A DNA stretch of 64,000 nucleotides from Bacteroidales bacterium (GTDB lineage: Bacteria > Bacteroidota > Bacteroidia > Bacteroidales > UBA932): the NCBI GenBank assembly GCA_017555965.1, contig JAFZFH010000161.1, positions 36,188 to 100,187 of the forward strand, in the 5' to 3' direction. The notes under the pieces were generated by a model. The model had not been told where the DNA came from. It saw only the letters and a program-made list of their open reading frames with translations, and did not search any database. The translations under genes and the position numbers were made by a program. Below, piece by piece: positions 27,000 through 35,385 of this stretch (positions within the stretch are counted from its first letter, which is position 1; every line of letters starts with the position of its first letter).

Positions 27000-28562
27000 T
27001 TATAAAGGCAGATTATCGTGCTTCTTCCAAGGGTTCTGCTGCTGCTTGCCTGCAAGCTGCTCGAGAGCGCGGATCACACGGAAACGTGTGTTACGCGGTT
27101 CGATGACGTCATCGATGTATCCGTAGCTTGCTGCGCTGTAAGGATTGCAGAAGAGGTCATTGTATTCATTCTTCTTTTCCTCAGAGACCTTGACCTGATC
27201 TGCAGGGTCTGTCATTGCCTTGATTTCTTTAGAGTAGAGGATTTCAACTGCTCCCTCAGCACCCATCACTGCGATGTTTGCAGAAGGCCATGCATAGTTG
27301 ATATCTCCGCGCAACTGCTTGCAACTCATTGTGATATGTGCTCCGCCGTATGATTTTCTGAGAGTTACGGTAACCTTTGGAACAGTCGCTTCGCCGTATG
27401 CATAAAGGAGCTTCGCACCGTTTGTGATGATGCCGCCGTACTCCTGCTGGGTTCCACAGAGGAATCCAGGTACGTCAACGAGTGTTACAAGAGGAATGTT
27501 GAATGCGTCGCAGAAACGGACGAAGCGTGCTGCCTTGCGTGATGCGTTGATGTCAAGCACACCTGCGAGAATCTTAGGCTGGTTTGCAACGATACCTACA
27601 GAACGTCCGTTCATATGTGCGAAGCCGACGATGATGTTCTTCGCCCAGCTCTTATGTACTTCAAGGAATCTTCCGTCATCCACGATGCTTCCGATTACCT
27701 GGTACATGTCATATGCCTTGTTAGGATTGTCCGGAATTATGTCGTTCAAGGCGTCGTCAACTCGACCTGCAGGGTCTGCAGTTTCGACAAACGGAGCCTC
27801 TTCGCGGTTGTTTGAAGGAAGGAAGCTGAGCAGATTCTTGATGGTCTCGATGCCCTCCTGCTCATTTTCAGCTGCAAAATGAGCGACTCCGCTCTTGGTT
27901 GCGTGTACGCTTGCTCCTCCGAGCTCCTCCTGGGTGACAACCTCTCCTGTCACTGTCTTCACGACTCCCGGTCCTGTAAGGAACATATATGATGTGTCCT
28001 TGATCATTATGGTAAAGTCGGTAAGGGCAGGGGAGTATACCGCTCCACCGGCGCAAGGGCCGAAAATACCCGAAATCTGAGGCACGACTCCTGATGCGAG
28101 GATGTTTCTTTCAAAGATTTCACCATATCCCGCAAGCGAATTTATGCCTTCCTGTATACGTGCTCCACCTGAATCGTTAAGACCGATGAACGGTGCACCG
28201 TTGCGTACGGCCATGTCCATGACCTTGCTTATCTTCATTGCCATCGTTTCTGACATGGATCCACCTGTTACAGTGAAATCCTGCGCAGATACATATACGA
28301 GTCGTCCGTCAATGGTTCCCATTCCGGTAACCACACCGTCACCGTCAAACTTTGTCTTTTCCATGCCGAAGTTTGTACATCGGTGCTGGACGAACATATC
28401 GAACTCTTCAAAACTTCCTTCGTCAAGAAGCATGGCGAGTCTTTCACGTGCCGTGAGTTTGCCTTTCTGATGCTGTGCGTCGATTCTTTTCTGACCTCCG
28501 CCCATACGCGCAGAAGCCCTGCGCTCTACCAGTTCCTTGATCTTTTCCTGTTGAATACTCAT
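27000..28562 (-). CDS. mmdA: Methylmalonyl-CoA decarboxylase carboxyltransferase subunit
   Basis: A 520-residue acyl-CoA carboxyltransferase, the expected length for MmdA/PccB. N-terminal and C-terminal crotonase-like halves are recognisable: [20 protein letters not shown], the acyl-CoA pocket [17 protein letters not shown] then [15 protein letters not shown], and the biotin pocket [19 protein letters not shown] with [13 protein letters not shown]. It moves CO2 from methylmalonyl-CoA to biotin, giving propionyl-CoA; with mmdB this drives Na+ export in the succinate-to-propionate pathway. Oxaloacetate is excluded because that uses a pyruvate-carboxylase-like chain; glutaconyl-CoA is less likely. 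Confidence 0.92.
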   Translation of the reverse strand: MSIQQEKIKELVERRASARMGGGQKRIDAQHQKGKLTARERLAMLLDEGSFEEFDMFVQHRCTNFGMEKTKFDGDGVVTGMGTIDGRLVYVSAQDFTVTGGSMSETMAMKISKVMDMAVRNGAPFIGLNDSGGARIQEGINSLAGYGEIFERNILASGVVPQISGIFGPCAGGAVYSPALTDFTIMIKDTSYMFLTGPGVVKTVTGEVVTQEELGGASVHATKSGVAHFAAENEQEGIETIKNLLSFLPSNNREEAPFVETADPAGRVDDALNDIIPDNPNKAYDMYQVIGSIVDDGRFLEVHKSWAKNIIVGFAHMNGRSVGIVANQPKILAGVLDINASRKAARFVRFCDAFNIPLVTLVDVPGFLCGTQQEYGGIITNGAKLLYAYGEATVPKVTVTLRKSYGGAHITMSCKQLRGDINYAWPSANIAVMGAEGAVEILYSKEIKAMTDPADQVKVSEEKKNEYNDLFCNPYSAASYGYIDDVIEPRNTRFRVIRALEQLAGKQQQNPWKKHDNLPL

Positions 28563-28597
28563 AGCGATAATGGTATAGGTTTAAATATTCATCTTCG

Positions 28598-28627
28598 CAA
28601 AGATAAGATTTTTTTCGACATGTCAAA
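28598..28627 (-). promoter_or_regulatory. Promoter of the decarboxylase operon
   Basis: Minus-strand TTTG (28627-28624), 18-base spacer, TATCTTTG (28605-28598). The two boxes fit the Bacteroides consensus, with the spacer slightly short, and the -7 box lies 35 bases before the mmdA ATG. Confidence 0.65.
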
Positions 28628-28662
28628 TAAAAAAAGACCGACAGCGTTTCTGCTGTCGGTCT
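28625..28662 (-). terminator. Intrinsic terminator after yebC
   Basis: Inverted repeat AGACCGACAGC / GCTGTCGGTCT (28635-28645 and 28652-28662) with a 6-base loop, followed on the minus strand by a T run (A-rich 28625-28634). It overlaps the -33 region of the decarboxylase promoter. Confidence 0.85.
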
Positions 28663-28686
28663 CTGTCAATGTATGTCGTATTTTTA

Positions 28687-29418
28687 TTACGGCTGCATAG
28701 TTGTGTATACGTTCTGCACGTCATCGTCCTCCTCGATACGCTCGATGAGCTTCTCGATATCAGCCTTTGCATCACCCTCAAGAACCTTGAGGTCAACGTT
28801 AGGGAGACGAGTGAACTCAGCTGCAACAAGCTCGTAGCCATTCTCCTCGATCCACTTCTGGATTGCGTTGAACGCTGTGAACTCACCGTAAAGTACGATC
28901 TCCATTTCTTCGTTCTCGTTCTCCTCCTCGAAGATCTCCTCTACACCGTAGTCGATAAGCTCAAGCTCAAGCTCCTCGAGATCATAAGGATTAGCAGACT
29001 TCATGCGGAACATACACTTGCGGTCGAACATATAGTCTACGCTTCCTGATGTACCGAGTGAACCGCCGCTCTTTGTGAAGTATGAACGTACGTTTGCTAC
29101 TGTGCGGTTGTTGTTGTCTGTAGCAGCCTCAACGAGGACAGCGATTCCGTGAGGACCGTAACCCTCGAATACTACCTCCTTGTAATCTGCCTGATCCTTA
29201 TCAGTAGCTCTCTTGATTGCGCGCTCGATGTTGTCCTTAGGCATGTTCTCGCTTCGTGCAGTCTGGATAAGCGCACGAAGACGTGGGTTACCTGTAACAT
29301 CAGAACCGCCCTGCTTTACAGCGATAGTGATTTCCTTTCCGATCTTAGTGAAGACGCGGGCCATGTGACCCCATCTCTTGAACTTACGTTCCTTTCTGAA
29401 CTCAAACGCTCTTCCCAT
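28687..29418 (-). CDS. YebC/PmpR family protein (TACO1 type)
   Basis: A 243-residue protein. The N-terminus MGRAFEFRKERKFKRWGHMAR is the Bacteroidota form of the usual AGHSKW motif, followed by FTKIGKEITIAVKQGGSD and the conserved ENMPKDNIERAIKRA. The last two-thirds form the two alpha-beta domains (GYGPHGIAVLVEAATDNNNRT). Family members either bind DNA as regulators or help ribosomes translate proline stretches; which applies here is not visible. It starts two bases after the stop of the upstream TPR gene. Confidence 0.93.
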   Translation of the reverse strand: MGRAFEFRKERKFKRWGHMARVFTKIGKEITIAVKQGGSDVTGNPRLRALIQTARSENMPKDNIERAIKRATDKDQADYKEVVFEGYGPHGIAVLVEAATDNNNRTVANVRSYFTKSGGSLGTSGSVDYMFDRKCMFRMKSANPYDLEELELELIDYGVEEIFEEENENEEMEIVLYGEFTAFNAIQKWIEENGYELVAAEFTRLPNVDLKVLEGDAKADIEKLIERIEEDDDVQNVYTTMQP

Positions 29419-29420
29419 GA

Positions 29421-30089
29421 TTACTTCGCTTCAATTCTTCCGATATACTTTTCAATGTCGTAAGCCTCGATAGACTCTGAGTACTGATCAGAGATCTTCT
29501 TGTAGAAAGCAAGAGCCTTTGCATCGTCACCGAGGTACTCAGCAACTGCACCAGCCTTAAGAAGGTAACCTGCTGCGTACATGTTGTCTGCTGTTGCTGC
29601 AGCCTTCTCGAAATAACCGAGAGCCTTCTTGTAATCCTCAAGACCTACATAAGCATCACCGATGCAGGCTGTAGCGCGTGCTGCGAGAATTGCATCCTTT
29701 CCGTTATAAGCCTCAAGATACTTGATTGCCTGCTCCCACTCACCGAGCTGAAGCTCGCATACTCCTGCATAGAAGTAAACAGACTTACCTGCCTTCTTGC
29801 CGTACTCGTCAATGATCTGTGCGAAACCAAGTGCGTTTCCGTCACCATTGAGAGCGAGCTCAAAGTCACCTGCACGGAAGTTCTGCTCTGCATATGCCAT
29901 CTGACCCTGTGCTTCCTCAACCTTTGGCTGGTGAGCGAACTTGAACCAACAGAATACGATTGCGCATACAACTACGAATGCTGCACAGATTGTAGAAATA
30001 AGTTTTCCGTTTTCCTCAAGGAATTTCTCTGTCTTTGAAACCGCCTCGATCACTGCCTCGGCGTTTTCATTTTTGATTTCTTTAGCCAT
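29421..30089 (-). CDS. Membrane-anchored tetratricopeptide-repeat protein
   Basis: A 222-residue protein with a short cytosolic N-terminus, one transmembrane helix at about residues 31-51 (LISTICAAFVVVCAIVFCWF), and then TPR-type helical repeats (for example AEQNFRAGDFELALNG, AGVCELQLGEWEQAIKYLEAYNG, DAYVGLEDYKKALGYFEKAA). The layout resembles YfgM-type proteins that assist periplasmic or membrane chaperones, but identity is not proven. It is co-transcribed with yebC (two-base gap), and diverges from recF with overlapping promoters. Confidence 0.75.
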   Translation of the reverse strand: MAKEIKNENAEAVIEAVSKTEKFLEENGKLISTICAAFVVVCAIVFCWFKFAHQPKVEEAQGQMAYAEQNFRAGDFELALNGDGNALGFAQIIDEYGKKAGKSVYFYAGVCELQLGEWEQAIKYLEAYNGKDAILAARATACIGDAYVGLEDYKKALGYFEKAAATADNMYAAGYLLKAGAVAEYLGDDAKALAFYKKISDQYSESIEAYDIEKYIGRIEAK

Positions 30090-30151
30090 ATTCTAATGTT
30101 TTTATATTTGTCTGTTAATGGGTTATGTGCTCACAGCGCACAAACAGGCGG

Positions 30152-30183
30152 CAAATTTAGAAAAAAATGTCCAAACTCCCAAT
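30152..30183 (-). promoter_or_regulatory. Promoter of the TPR-yebC transcript
   Basis: Minus-strand ATTG (30183-30180), 20-base spacer, TAAATTTG (30159-30152). Exact -7 match and three of four -33 bases. Confidence 0.65.
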
Positions 30184-30192
30184 AAAATTGGT

Positions 30193-30200
30193 TATCTTTG
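30193..30200 (+). promoter_or_regulatory. Putative -7 box for recF
   Basis: TATCTTTG, exact match to TAnnTTTG, 20 bases before the recF ATG at 30220. It supports 30220 rather than an upstream start. It lies just beyond the minus-strand TPR promoter, so the two divergent promoters sit back to back. Confidence 0.6.
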
Positions 30201-30219
30201 CCTAGATATCAAAAAGAAT

Positions 30220-31317
30220 ATGCCCGTACTCGAAAAAATCGTAATATCCGATTTCAGGAATATCTGTCTTCAGGAACTGGAATTCTCGCCAAATGTAAAC
30301 TGCATCAGCGGAAACAATGGTGAGGGCAAGACCAATCTTCTTGATGCAATCTATTATCTTTCAATGACTAAGAGTGCTTTTGCGTCTTCCGATAAGTTTA
30401 CATTCCGTCATGGAACCGATGAGTTTTCATTGGCCGGCACTTACCGTATGGAAAACGGGCTCAGCAGCCGATTTGCCGTGAAGATGAATTCCAAAGGAGA
30501 AAAGAAGGTGCGCCGTGATGACAAGCCGTATCCTAAGGTTTCGGAACATGTGGGCGTTCTGCCGATAGTCATGGTTTCGCCTGCGGACATTTCGATGGTC
30601 AGCGAATCCGGTGATGAACGCAGACGTTTTGTCAATGCGGTACTTTCGCAGATGGACAGCGGGTATATGTCAGCCTTGCAGCAGTACAACCGTCTTCTGA
30701 TGCAGAGAAACAAGATGCTCAAGGATATGGTTATGGACAAGTCTCTTCTTGAAGTTATCGATATGAGGATGGCGGCGCTAGCTGAACCTGTATATCAGGC
30801 GAGAAAGAAATTCGTCGAGGATCTGAAACCGATAGTTTCCGAATATTATAAGGCAGTGTCCGGAGGTTCTGAAATAGTCGATATAGAGTATGAGTCCGAA
30901 CTTTCCAAGGCAGGACTTGACCAGATACTTGCTACCTCCTTCGATAAGGACAAGGCCTTGAGATACACTTCTTCCGGCGTTCAGCGTGATGATTTCATTT
31001 TCACCATGAACGGCCATCCGATCCGTCGTTATGGTTCTCAGGGACAGCAGAAGTCCTTCCTCGTGTCACTTAAATTTGCCCAATATGAAATAATGAAGAA
31101 GAATTACGGCTTCGCACCGATTCTTCTGCTTGACGACGTGTTTGACAAGCTTGATATGGGCAGGATCGCCAACCTTCTGCAGATGGTTGCGAGCAATGAT
31201 TTTGGACAGATCTTCATAACAGACAGCAACAAGGTGCGCATGTCCCGTATAGTTGACGGCCTGACCCAGGACAGGGCATATTTCGAAACTTCTTCAGGAA
31301 CATTCAGCAGAATCTGA
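30220..31317 (+). CDS. recF: DNA replication and repair protein RecF
   Basis: A 365-residue SMC-like ATPase when started at the ATG at 30220 (MPVLEKIVISDFRN). Walker A is GNNGEGKTNLLDAIYYL, and the signature and Walker B regions are YGSQGQQKSFLVSLKFA and PILLLDDVFDKLD. RecF loads RecA at gapped DNA with RecO and RecR. An in-frame extension upstream to 30118 has no homology and would place the promoter inside the gene. The next gene begins one base after its stop. Confidence 0.96.
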   Translation: MPVLEKIVISDFRNICLQELEFSPNVNCISGNNGEGKTNLLDAIYYLSMTKSAFASSDKFTFRHGTDEFSLAGTYRMENGLSSRFAVKMNSKGEKKVRRDDKPYPKVSEHVGVLPIVMVSPADISMVSESGDERRRFVNAVLSQMDSGYMSALQQYNRLLMQRNKMLKDMVMDKSLLEVIDMRMAALAEPVYQARKKFVEDLKPIVSEYYKAVSGGSEIVDIEYESELSKAGLDQILATSFDKDKALRYTSSGVQRDDFIFTMNGHPIRRYGSQGQQKSFLVSLKFAQYEIMKKNYGFAPILLLDDVFDKLDMGRIANLLQMVASNDFGQIFITDSNKVRMSRIVDGLTQDRAYFETSSGTFSRI

Positions 31318-31318
31318 T

Positions 31319-31657
31319 ATGGCAGGCGGTGGAAACAGGATAGGACGCAAGGATGCACAGGGGATGCAGGAACTCATAGGGTTGTATATCCGTGAGATGA
31401 AGCTGTCTTCCGGATTCAACCGTCAGCGTATCTTTGAGGCGTGGGATGTTGTTTCAGGTGCTTCCAGATATACGCTCGACAGGTTCTTCAGAGACGGAAT
31501 GCTGTATTGTACCATCAGTTCATCCGTTGTCCGTAATCAGTTGTATTTCCAGCGTGATGTGTTGGTGCAGAAGATGAATGAGTTTCTGGAAAAGGATGAG
31601 ATGCTTGTCAGGGACGGTAAAGAAGGACCGATTATCAAGAATCTGATTCTTAAATGA
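31319..31657 (+). CDS. DUF721 protein, DciA-like helicase loader
   Basis: A 112-residue protein of the DUF721 family. The conserved block FEAWDVVSGASRYTLDRFF followed by GMLYCTISSSVVRNQLYFQ (KH-like fold) is clear. In bacteria lacking DnaC or DnaI, DciA delivers DnaB to the origin, and recF-DUF721 adjacency is common. It is one base downstream of recF, so it is translationally coupled. Its last codons overlap the convergent AraC gene by eight bases. Confidence 0.88.
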   Translation: MAGGGNRIGRKDAQGMQELIGLYIREMKLSSGFNRQRIFEAWDVVSGASRYTLDRFFRDGMLYCTISSSVVRNQLYFQRDVLVQKMNEFLEKDEMLVRDGKEGPIIKNLILK

Positions 31658-32531
31658 TTATCTGTAATTTATCTCTGAACTGACTAGGAGTCATTCCTGT
31701 CTTCTTCTTGAATATTCTGGAAAAGTATTCCGGTGTTTCGAAATGCAGTGCGAATGAAACTTCCTTTACCGACATCGTCGTACTGCGAAGCATTTCCTTA
31801 GCCCTCTGTACCTTCATGCTCATGTAATACTGTGCGGGCGCCATTCCTGTGTACGTCTTGAATATGCGTCGGAATGTAGAGTAGCTGATGTTGAGGAACT
31901 TTGCAATCTCAGGCATATCTATATCAGTGTCGATATTTTCCTGCATGAAGTATCTTGCCTTATCTATTATGCTTGTATTTATCTTGTCGTTGAACTTCCT
32001 GTTGTTGTGGGTGGTGAATACTATTCCTAGCTGATAATTGACAATTCCTGCCAGGAGCTGTTGGAAATGTGGCTCTTGGCGTTGTGCAACAGTAATCGCT
32101 TCCTTATACAGGTGTACGAGGGTTTCGTTCAGACCTATCCTGTATACGGGCGATTTTTGAGAAAAGAATCCTGCATTTACGCGGCTGTCTATGTCGACCC
32201 CTTGAAATCCTATCCAGTACTCGCGCCAGCCTGTCTCTGGGTCAGGCGAATATGTGTGCCATTCGTTCGGGAATATCTGGAATATGTCACCACTGTTTAT
32301 TCTTAAGGTACCAGCAGATGCTGTTGTCAATGTACCCTTGCCTTCGACAATATAGACGAGCTGGTATTCATTGATGATCCTTCCCTTGTGTGGGTCAAAC
32401 ATATATCCGTTTTCATGGACGGGAGGAGGATATGCTTCGCCCGGGAGGATGTGCTGCGTTCCTGTTGAGCATACCGTTAATCCCCATTGTCCGTCCCGCT
32501 CATTTTGTGCAATATATTTTATGGCAAACAT
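31650..32531 (-). CDS. AraC-family transcriptional regulator
   Basis: A 293-residue regulator. The N-terminal 150 residues form a cupin-type sensor (EYQLVYIVEGKGTLTTA, then INSGDIFQIFPNEWHTY), and the C-terminal 100 residues hold two helix-turn-helix motifs (MPEIAKFLNISYSTFRRIF and SVKEVSFALHFETPEYFSR, followed by FKKKTGMTPSQFR). It is divergently transcribed from the rhamnosidase-glucosidase pair across a 160-base region, so it most likely activates those genes in response to a sugar such as rhamnose; the ligand is inferred. Confidence 0.9.
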   Translation of the reverse strand: MFAIKYIAQNERDGQWGLTVCSTGTQHILPGEAYPPPVHENGYMFDPHKGRIINEYQLVYIVEGKGTLTTASAGTLRINSGDIFQIFPNEWHTYSPDPETGWREYWIGFQGVDIDSRVNAGFFSQKSPVYRIGLNETLVHLYKEAITVAQRQEPHFQQLLAGIVNYQLGIVFTTHNNRKFNDKINTSIIDKARYFMQENIDTDIDMPEIAKFLNISYSTFRRIFKTYTGMAPAQYYMSMKVQRAKEMLRSTTMSVKEVSFALHFETPEYFSRIFKKKTGMTPSQFRDKLQIII

Positions 32532-32550
32532 TGTTCTGAAATGATTTTTA

Positions 32551-32581
32551 CAAATATAGCCATAAATTCAACCCTGGCAAA
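32551..32581 (-). promoter_or_regulatory. Promoter of the AraC regulator gene
   Basis: Minus-strand TTTG (32581-32578), 19-base spacer, TATATTTG (32558-32551). Both boxes match the Bacteroides consensus exactly. Confidence 0.8.
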
Positions 32582-32620
32582 TACTGATCAGAAAGTGCAG
32601 GTGAAAAAACAAAATATGTA

Positions 32621-32651
32621 GTCTGTATACAGACGGAAACTGCCATCTTTG
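32621..32651 (+). promoter_or_regulatory. Operator-like palindrome and -7 box upstream of the rhamnosidase gene
   Basis: A perfect 14-base palindrome GTCTGTATACAGAC (32621-32634) lies ten bases before a -7-like box CATCTTTG (32644-32651, one mismatch). The palindrome covers the position of the -33 box, for which no TTTG is seen. This is expected of a promoter needing an activator or blocked by a repressor. AraC proteins usually prefer direct repeats, so another regulator may be involved. Confidence 0.6.
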
Positions 32652-32691
32652 CATAAGTATTATAATTTGTGGACTTTAATCTTTCAAAATA

Positions 32692-35370
32692 ATGAAAAGC
32701 AGACTAATGTCATGCATGCTTGTCATGATTGTGACGGCATGTGCAGCCTCGATGTTTTCCTGTACAGGTTCGGGAATCAGACCCACACAACTTACCTGCG
32801 AATACGATTGCGAAGCTCTCATTGATATTCAGAATCCTCGTCTCGCATGGATTAATCATAATCTGAGAGGTTCCGAAGGTGTGGCTCAGACTGCTTATCG
32901 GATACGTGTTGCTGCCGGTTCGCCGGAGTTCAGTGCACCGGTGTGGGATACCGGAAAGGTTATGTCGGATGAGTCCGCTTTCATCGTTTATGACGGAGAG
33001 GAACTCTGCTCCCGTACATCTTACTATTGGCAAGTAAAGGTCTGGGATGAAAATGGTAAGGAGTCAAGATGGAGCGAGACTGCATCTTGGCATATGGGAA
33101 TCCTGTCGGATAGCGAGTGGAAAGGAGAATGGATAGGTGCTCCATGGCAGGGTAATGAGTCCTATGACTTTCTTGAGGACAGACCGTTCCAATATAATGT
33201 CGAAGACAATGAATTTGATGCTGTACCTGCTCCGATCATAAGGAAAGTCTTTTCGGTCGAAAAGCCTGTAAACAATGTCCGTTTCTATGGTACGGGTCTG
33301 GGATATTTCGAGCTCCATGTGAATGGAAACAGGATCGGTGACGAATATTTTGCTCCTAATCAGACTAATTATGATGTGCGTCCGAAACTTGTCGGAACAG
33401 AGCGAGGTATAACGGATCCTTTTGAGGAATATACTGTGATGTACCTTTCTTATGATCTTACGGATGTAGTGGTGGAAGGGGAGAATGTATTTGGCGTCGT
33501 TCTCGGAAACGGTTTCTATGATATGGTCAAACATTGGCCGACAATGGGTTATGGTTCTCCTAGATTCATGGGACAGATAGAGGTTTCATATACTGATGGT
33601 ACTAAGGAAACAATAGCTTCCGACTGTACGTGGAAGATAGAGCGCAGTGCCATTGTAAAGGACCAGATATTCTTCGGCGAACATTACGACGCAAGATTGG
33701 AGCATGATGGATGGTCTGCTCCCGGATATGATGATTCAGAATGGGCTGATGCGGTGTTGAAACCCGCTCCGTCAGGAAAACTGATTCCTCAGAACGGCCC
33801 ATCCGACAGGATTGTGGAACGTTATGCCCCAGTCAGCATAGACAGGATGGATAATGGGGCATTTCATGTGAAGTTCCCAGTGGAGGTGTCCGGTTGGGTT
33901 GCATTGAAGAACATTGATGCAAAAGAGGGACAGAAGATAGAGATCAGATATCTTGGAGAATCAGGAAACGGAGGAAACTCCTATATCGCAAAAGGTACAG
34001 GTGACGAGTCGTATCATGCTAGATTTACCTGGTTCGTATTTTCAGAGGTTGAAATATATGGCTTGGACAACCTTTACGAAGATCAGTTGGAAGCCCATCT
34101 TGTATGTAGCGATGTGATGAAATCCGGTGAGTTCAAGACTTCCAATCAACTTCTTAATGACATAAACAGGATATGGCAGCAGAGCCAGCTTGACAATATG
34201 CATGGTTCCATAGCAAGCGACTGTCCGCATAGGGAACGTTGCGGATATACGGGCGATGCACAGATAGTCTGTCTGACTGTAATGCATAACTTTGATGTAC
34301 GACAGTTCTACAATAAGTGGATGCGTGACATAAGAGGTGCCCAGATCCCGAACGGATATGTTCCTAATGCGGCTCCATGGCAGCCTGGTTGCGGTGGCGG
34401 TGTCGGATGGGGAGCCGCGATAGAGATTCTTCCGTGGGAATTCTATAACCACTATGGAGACCTCCGAGTGCTGGAACAGAATTTCGATGCAATGTGCAGG
34501 CATATAGGATGGATGCAGAAATGGGTCAATCCGAAAACCGGCATCATGCTTTCCGAGGAATCTGATCCTTGGCTTAATCTCGGAGAATGGATCCCGCCAC
34601 GAGAGCTGCCTAGAACAGATCTGGTACATACATTCCTTCTCTGGAATTCTGCCGATATAGTTGCAAAGGTGGCAGGAATCCTTGGGGAAGATCCTTCTGA
34701 ATATGAGGCAATAAGAGACAGGACATACGCGGCCTTTCATAGGGCTTTCTATGATCCGGAAAAGGGCTCTTATGGAAATTACGGAAGCAATGTGTTCGCC
34801 CTGCAGATGGGAGTGCCTGCTGAGCGCCATGATAAGGTCCTTGCGGCCCTGCGTGCCAACTTTGCTGAGACGGATGACCATATTGACAGTGGAATCATAG
34901 GTACAAGATATGTCTTTGGGGTACTTTGTGAGAACGGTCTTGAGGACCTTGCATATAAGATAATGAATCAGAGAGATCTTCCAAGTTACGGATATTGGGT
35001 GGAACAGGGTTCTACCACTACATGGGAGAACTGGGATGGAATTGGAAGCAGTGGTTCACATAATCATCCTATGTTCGGCAGTGGTTTGAGCTGGTTCTAT
35101 CGCGACTTGGCCGGATTGCGGGTTCTGGAACCGGGATTCAAGGCTTTTGAGATTCGTCCGGTCGTTCCGGAAGGTCTTGACTGGGTAGAGTACTCTCATG
35201 ATACGACGTATGGCAGGATAGAAATAAGGTGGGAACGCGGGAACGGAAAGTTCCGTCTTGACTGTACTGTTCCTGTTGGCACCTCTGCTAAAGTTTACCT
35301 TCCTGCAGAAGGCGGGGCAGAAATATATGAGGTAACATCCGGAAGACATTCATTCAGTTCGAAATATTAA
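32692..35370 (+). CDS. Alpha-L-rhamnosidase, GH78, surface lipoprotein
   Basis: An 892-residue enzyme that removes terminal alpha-L-rhamnose from plant glycosides or polysaccharides. The signal peptide has a lipobox ending MFSC, so it is a lipoprotein. N-terminal Ig-like and carbohydrate-binding modules (about 25-370) precede the (alpha/alpha)6 barrel. The catalytic block DCPHRERCGYTGDAQ contains Asp510, Glu515 and Asp522, matching the spacing of Asp567, Glu572 and Asp579 in Bacillus RhaB; a further glutamate lies in TTTWENWDG. It is followed after 15 bases by the GH3 gene and divergent from an AraC regulator. No SusC/SusD pair is adjacent. Confidence 0.93.
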   Translation: MKSRLMSCMLVMIVTACAASMFSCTGSGIRPTQLTCEYDCEALIDIQNPRLAWINHNLRGSEGVAQTAYRIRVAAGSPEFSAPVWDTGKVMSDESAFIVYDGEELCSRTSYYWQVKVWDENGKESRWSETASWHMGILSDSEWKGEWIGAPWQGNESYDFLEDRPFQYNVEDNEFDAVPAPIIRKVFSVEKPVNNVRFYGTGLGYFELHVNGNRIGDEYFAPNQTNYDVRPKLVGTERGITDPFEEYTVMYLSYDLTDVVVEGENVFGVVLGNGFYDMVKHWPTMGYGSPRFMGQIEVSYTDGTKETIASDCTWKIERSAIVKDQIFFGEHYDARLEHDGWSAPGYDDSEWADAVLKPAPSGKLIPQNGPSDRIVERYAPVSIDRMDNGAFHVKFPVEVSGWVALKNIDAKEGQKIEIRYLGESGNGGNSYIAKGTGDESYHARFTWFVFSEVEIYGLDNLYEDQLEAHLVCSDVMKSGEFKTSNQLLNDINRIWQQSQLDNMHGSIASDCPHRERCGYTGDAQIVCLTVMHNFDVRQFYNKWMRDIRGAQIPNGYVPNAAPWQPGCGGGVGWGAAIEILPWEFYNHYGDLRVLEQNFDAMCRHIGWMQKWVNPKTGIMLSEESDPWLNLGEWIPPRELPRTDLVHTFLLWNSADIVAKVAGILGEDPSEYEAIRDRTYAAFHRAFYDPEKGSYGNYGSNVFALQMGVPAERHDKVLAALRANFAETDDHIDSGIIGTRYVFGVLCENGLEDLAYKIMNQRDLPSYGYWVEQGSTTTWENWDGIGSSGSHNHPMFGSGLSWFYRDLAGLRVLEPGFKAFEIRPVVPEGLDWVEYSHDTTYGRIEIRWERGNGKFRLDCTVPVGTSAKVYLPAEGGAEIYEVTSGRHSFSSKY

Positions 35371-35385
35371 AGAAGACTTATCAAT

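Noticed and set aside
30118-30219. N-terminal extension of recF
   Set aside because: The extra 34 residues have no RecF similarity and would put the TATCTTTG promoter inside the gene.
34042-34881. Minus-strand open frame in the GH78 gene
   Set aside because: It lies opposite catalytic residues of the rhamnosidase, whose frame is clearly real.
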